A DNA stretch of 22,184 nt from an uncultured Lachnospiraceae bacterium (lineage in GTDB: Bacteria > Bacillota > Clostridia > Lachnospirales > Lachnospiraceae): NCBI GenBank assembly GCA_937965795.1, contig CALCMD010000081.1, positions 1-22,184 of the forward strand, in the 5' to 3' direction. This document shows, in pieces, positions 20,853 through 22,184 of this stretch. Positions within the stretch are counted from its first letter, which is position 1. Each line of letters begins with the position of its first letter. A program made the position numbers and the translations under genes. A model generated the notes under the pieces. That model made no database searches. It was given only the letters and a program-made list of their open reading frames with translations, and was not told the origin of the DNA.

Positions 20853-20886
20853 ATCTTTCCGGCGGACAACCGGAAATTCCTATGGG

Positions 20887-20915
20887 AAAACAAAAGGGAG
20901 GAATCTCTTCCTCCC
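20887..20915 (-). terminator. ilvE intrinsic terminator
   Basis: A perfect 8-bp stem GGGAGGAA/TTCCTCCC (20908-20915 with 20896-20903 on the minus strand) with a 4-base loop is followed by TTTTGTTTT. It starts 16 bases after the ilvE stop. This is the strongest terminator in the window and separates ilvE from the GNAT-ispG-polC unit. Confidence 0.92.
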
Positions 20916-20930
20916 TCAGACAATTCGCCT

Positions 20931-21956
20931 TTATTTGATTACATGAATCCATCCTTTCGGCGCCTCCAGGCGTCCCATCTGGATGCCGGTCAGCGTATCA
21001 TACAGCTTCTGCGTAACCGGCCCCATCGCTTCCATACCTGCCGGGAGACAGATTTCTTTTCCGTGGTCTACGATTTTTCCAACCGGAGAAATCACAGCGG
21101 CAGTCCCGCACAGTCCGCATTCCGCAAAGTCTTTTACTTCCTCAAAGAGAACCTCCCGCTCCTCAACTTCCAGTCCCAGATATTCTTTTGCCACATAAAT
21201 CAGAGAACGGCGTGTAATGGAGGGCAGGATACTGTCTGACTTCGGCGTTACCACTTTATGATCTTTTGTCACGAAAATAAAATTAGCTCCGCCTGTCTCT
21301 TCTACCTTTGTTCTTGTCTTTGGATCAAGATACATATTTTCGTCGAAGCCTTCCTCATGTGCGTTTACAATCGCATATAAACTCATGGCATAATTCAGTC
21401 CGGCCTTAATATGTCCTGTTCCATGAGGAGCCGCACGGTCAAAATCGCTCACACGGATGGTAAGCGGGCGAACGCCTCCCTTGAAATACGGTCCTACCGG
21501 GGTAGAAAATACACGGAACTGATACTCATCGGCCGGTTTTACACCGATTACAGGATTCGTACCAAACATATACGGTCTGATATACAGTGTCGCACCGGAA
21601 CCATACGGCGGCACATAGTCTGCATTTGCCTCTACTACCTGATGAACCGCGTCAAGGAAACGCTCCTTCGGAAATACCGGCATCTCCAGTCTCTTTGCGG
21701 AATCCATCATGCGCTCCGCATTCAAGTCCGGGCGGAAGGTGACAATACGCCCATCTTCTGTGGTGTATGCCTTCAACCCTTCAAAAACAGTCTGCGCATA
21801 CTGCAAAACACCTGCGCACTCATTTAACACTACATTCGCATCGTCCGTCAGGATACCATCGTCCCATTTTCCATCTTTGAAATTAGAAACGTATCTTTTT
21901 GCGGTTTCCTGATACCCAAATCCGAGGTTTGCCCAGTCAATATCTTTTTTTGCCAT
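20931..21956 (-). CDS. ilvE: Branched-chain amino acid aminotransferase
   Basis: A fold-type IV PLP enzyme that transfers the amino group between glutamate and the 2-oxo acids of leucine, isoleucine and valine. The 341-residue length matches the longer BCAT group (COG0115, as in eukaryotic and many Firmicute enzymes). Visible are QTVFEGLKAY (55-64), FRPDLNAERM (74-83), LYIRPYMFG (124-132), the Schiff-base Lys184 in TGHIKAGLNYA, EETGGANFIF (219-228) and the CGTAAVISPVG phosphate-binding loop. The ATG at 21956 has GGAGG nine bases upstream. It has its own promoter and terminator, so it is a single-gene transcript. No T-box fits in the roughly 35-nt leader. Confidence 0.95.
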   Translation of the reverse strand: MAKKDIDWANLGFGYQETAKRYVSNFKDGKWDDGILTDDANVVLNECAGVLQYAQTVFEGLKAYTTEDGRIVTFRPDLNAERMMDSAKRLEMPVFPKERFLDAVHQVVEANADYVPPYGSGATLYIRPYMFGTNPVIGVKPADEYQFRVFSTPVGPYFKGGVRPLTIRVSDFDRAAPHGTGHIKAGLNYAMSLYAIVNAHEEGFDENMYLDPKTRTKVEETGGANFIFVTKDHKVVTPKSDSILPSITRRSLIYVAKEYLGLEVEEREVLFEEVKDFAECGLCGTAAVISPVGKIVDHGKEICLPAGMEAMGPVTQKLYDTLTGIQMGRLEAPKGWIHVIK

Positions 21957-21997
21957 GTTCTCATACCTCCGTACAAATAAATTTTTTCATTTGCTCC

Positions 21998-22025
21998 ATT
22001 ATACCGCAAATTTCGCATATGTGAA
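21998..22025 (-). promoter_or_regulatory. ilvE promoter
   Basis: A consensus -10 box TATAAT (21998-22003) and TTCACA (22020-22025, five of six to TTGACA) are spaced by 16 bases. The transcript would begin near 21991, giving a leader of about 35 nt that is too short for a T-box or a leader-peptide attenuator. Confidence 0.8.
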
Positions 22026-22033
22026 GAAAAAAT

Positions 22034-22184
22034 TTAAAGTTCTTGTAAGAATTCTTCAAATTCTGGTTTGACGGGGAGTTCGCGTTCCTTCCGTACGCAG
22101 GTCGGGTGGAAACGTATCTCACGCAAACGGGGGCAGGGAATTCGGAAACTAACTCCTAAGAATGTGCGGGTTCATCGCGAGAGC
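22034..22184. other. GC-richer end segment, possible edge of a repeat or gene
   Basis: Bases 22081-22184 are about 57% G+C, against an AT-rich stretch just before. No ATG-started gene is complete. On the plus strand one frame is open from 22038 to the window end and would encode 49 residues rich in Lys and Arg (13 of 49), without an ATG. On the minus strand a 45-codon frame ends at 22034 (ending EFEEFLQEL) and another frame entering from the right stops at 22149 (ending MNPHILRS). None can be chosen. It may be the truncated end of a gene or of a multi-copy element at which the assembly stopped. Confidence 0.4.

Noticed and set aside
20693..20923. Minus-strand 76-codon frame overlapping the GNAT gene
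   Set aside because: Out of frame with a recognisable acetyltransferase core and starting within the ilvE terminator; considered a frameshifted GNAT N-terminus but it carries no GNAT-like sequence.

Overview
The window looks like one end of an assembled contig from a low-to-mid-GC anaerobic Firmicute, most likely family Lachnospiraceae (Clostridium cluster XIVa). This is inferred from PolC-type replicase, DapL lysine synthesis, a GSI glutamine synthetase followed by an ANTAR regulator, strong AGGAGG ribosome binding sites and the gene order yqeG-aroK-M24 peptidase-efp. Bases 1-33 are not biological: they are the Illumina TruSeq read-1 adapter, left at the contig end. Only asnA (39-1049) is on the plus strand; every other gene is on the minus strand.

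Reading left to right: asnA (asparagine synthesis) converges on dapL, with one shared bidirectional terminator. dapF-dapL form a diaminopimelate pair for lysine and cell wall. glnA with a downstream ANTAR antiterminator gene (5245-3298) forms a nitrogen-assimilation unit; a near-consensus promoter and a terminator-like hairpin in the 87-nt glnA leader suggest control by attenuation. A 173-174 bp palindromic, MITE-like element (5398-5571) with a perfect 8-9 bp target duplication lies exactly at the stop codon of a secreted NlpC/P60 hydrolase gene (5571-6962). A secreted beta-rich protein (7225-8016) and a NifX-like protein with a His/Cys tail (8117-8536) follow.

From 8671 to 12319 a housekeeping run reads patatin-like hydrolase, yqeG, aroK, M24 peptidase, then efp, in transcription order; efp also has its own promoter. 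alaA (12338-13555) has a promoter and sits upstream of the patatin gene. A glycerol-1-phosphate dehydrogenase-like gene (13686-14753) follows polC (14891-19372) and ispG (19375-20433), with a small and apparently shortened GNAT gene ahead of ispG. ilvE (20931-21956) has a good promoter and a strong terminator. The last ~110 bases are GC-richer and look like the edge of another element or gene.

The genes centre on amino-acid nitrogen metabolism (asnA, dapL, dapF, glnA, alaA, ilvE) plus core replication, translation, isoprenoid and aromatic-precursor functions. No stretch longer than 300 bases lacks a gene; the longest gap is 6963-7224. I found no rRNA, tRNA, CRISPR array, phage genes or transposase. 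I see no convincing new multi-gene system; the best leads are the glnA leader with its ANTAR partner, the palindromic element with its target duplication, and the right-end segment.
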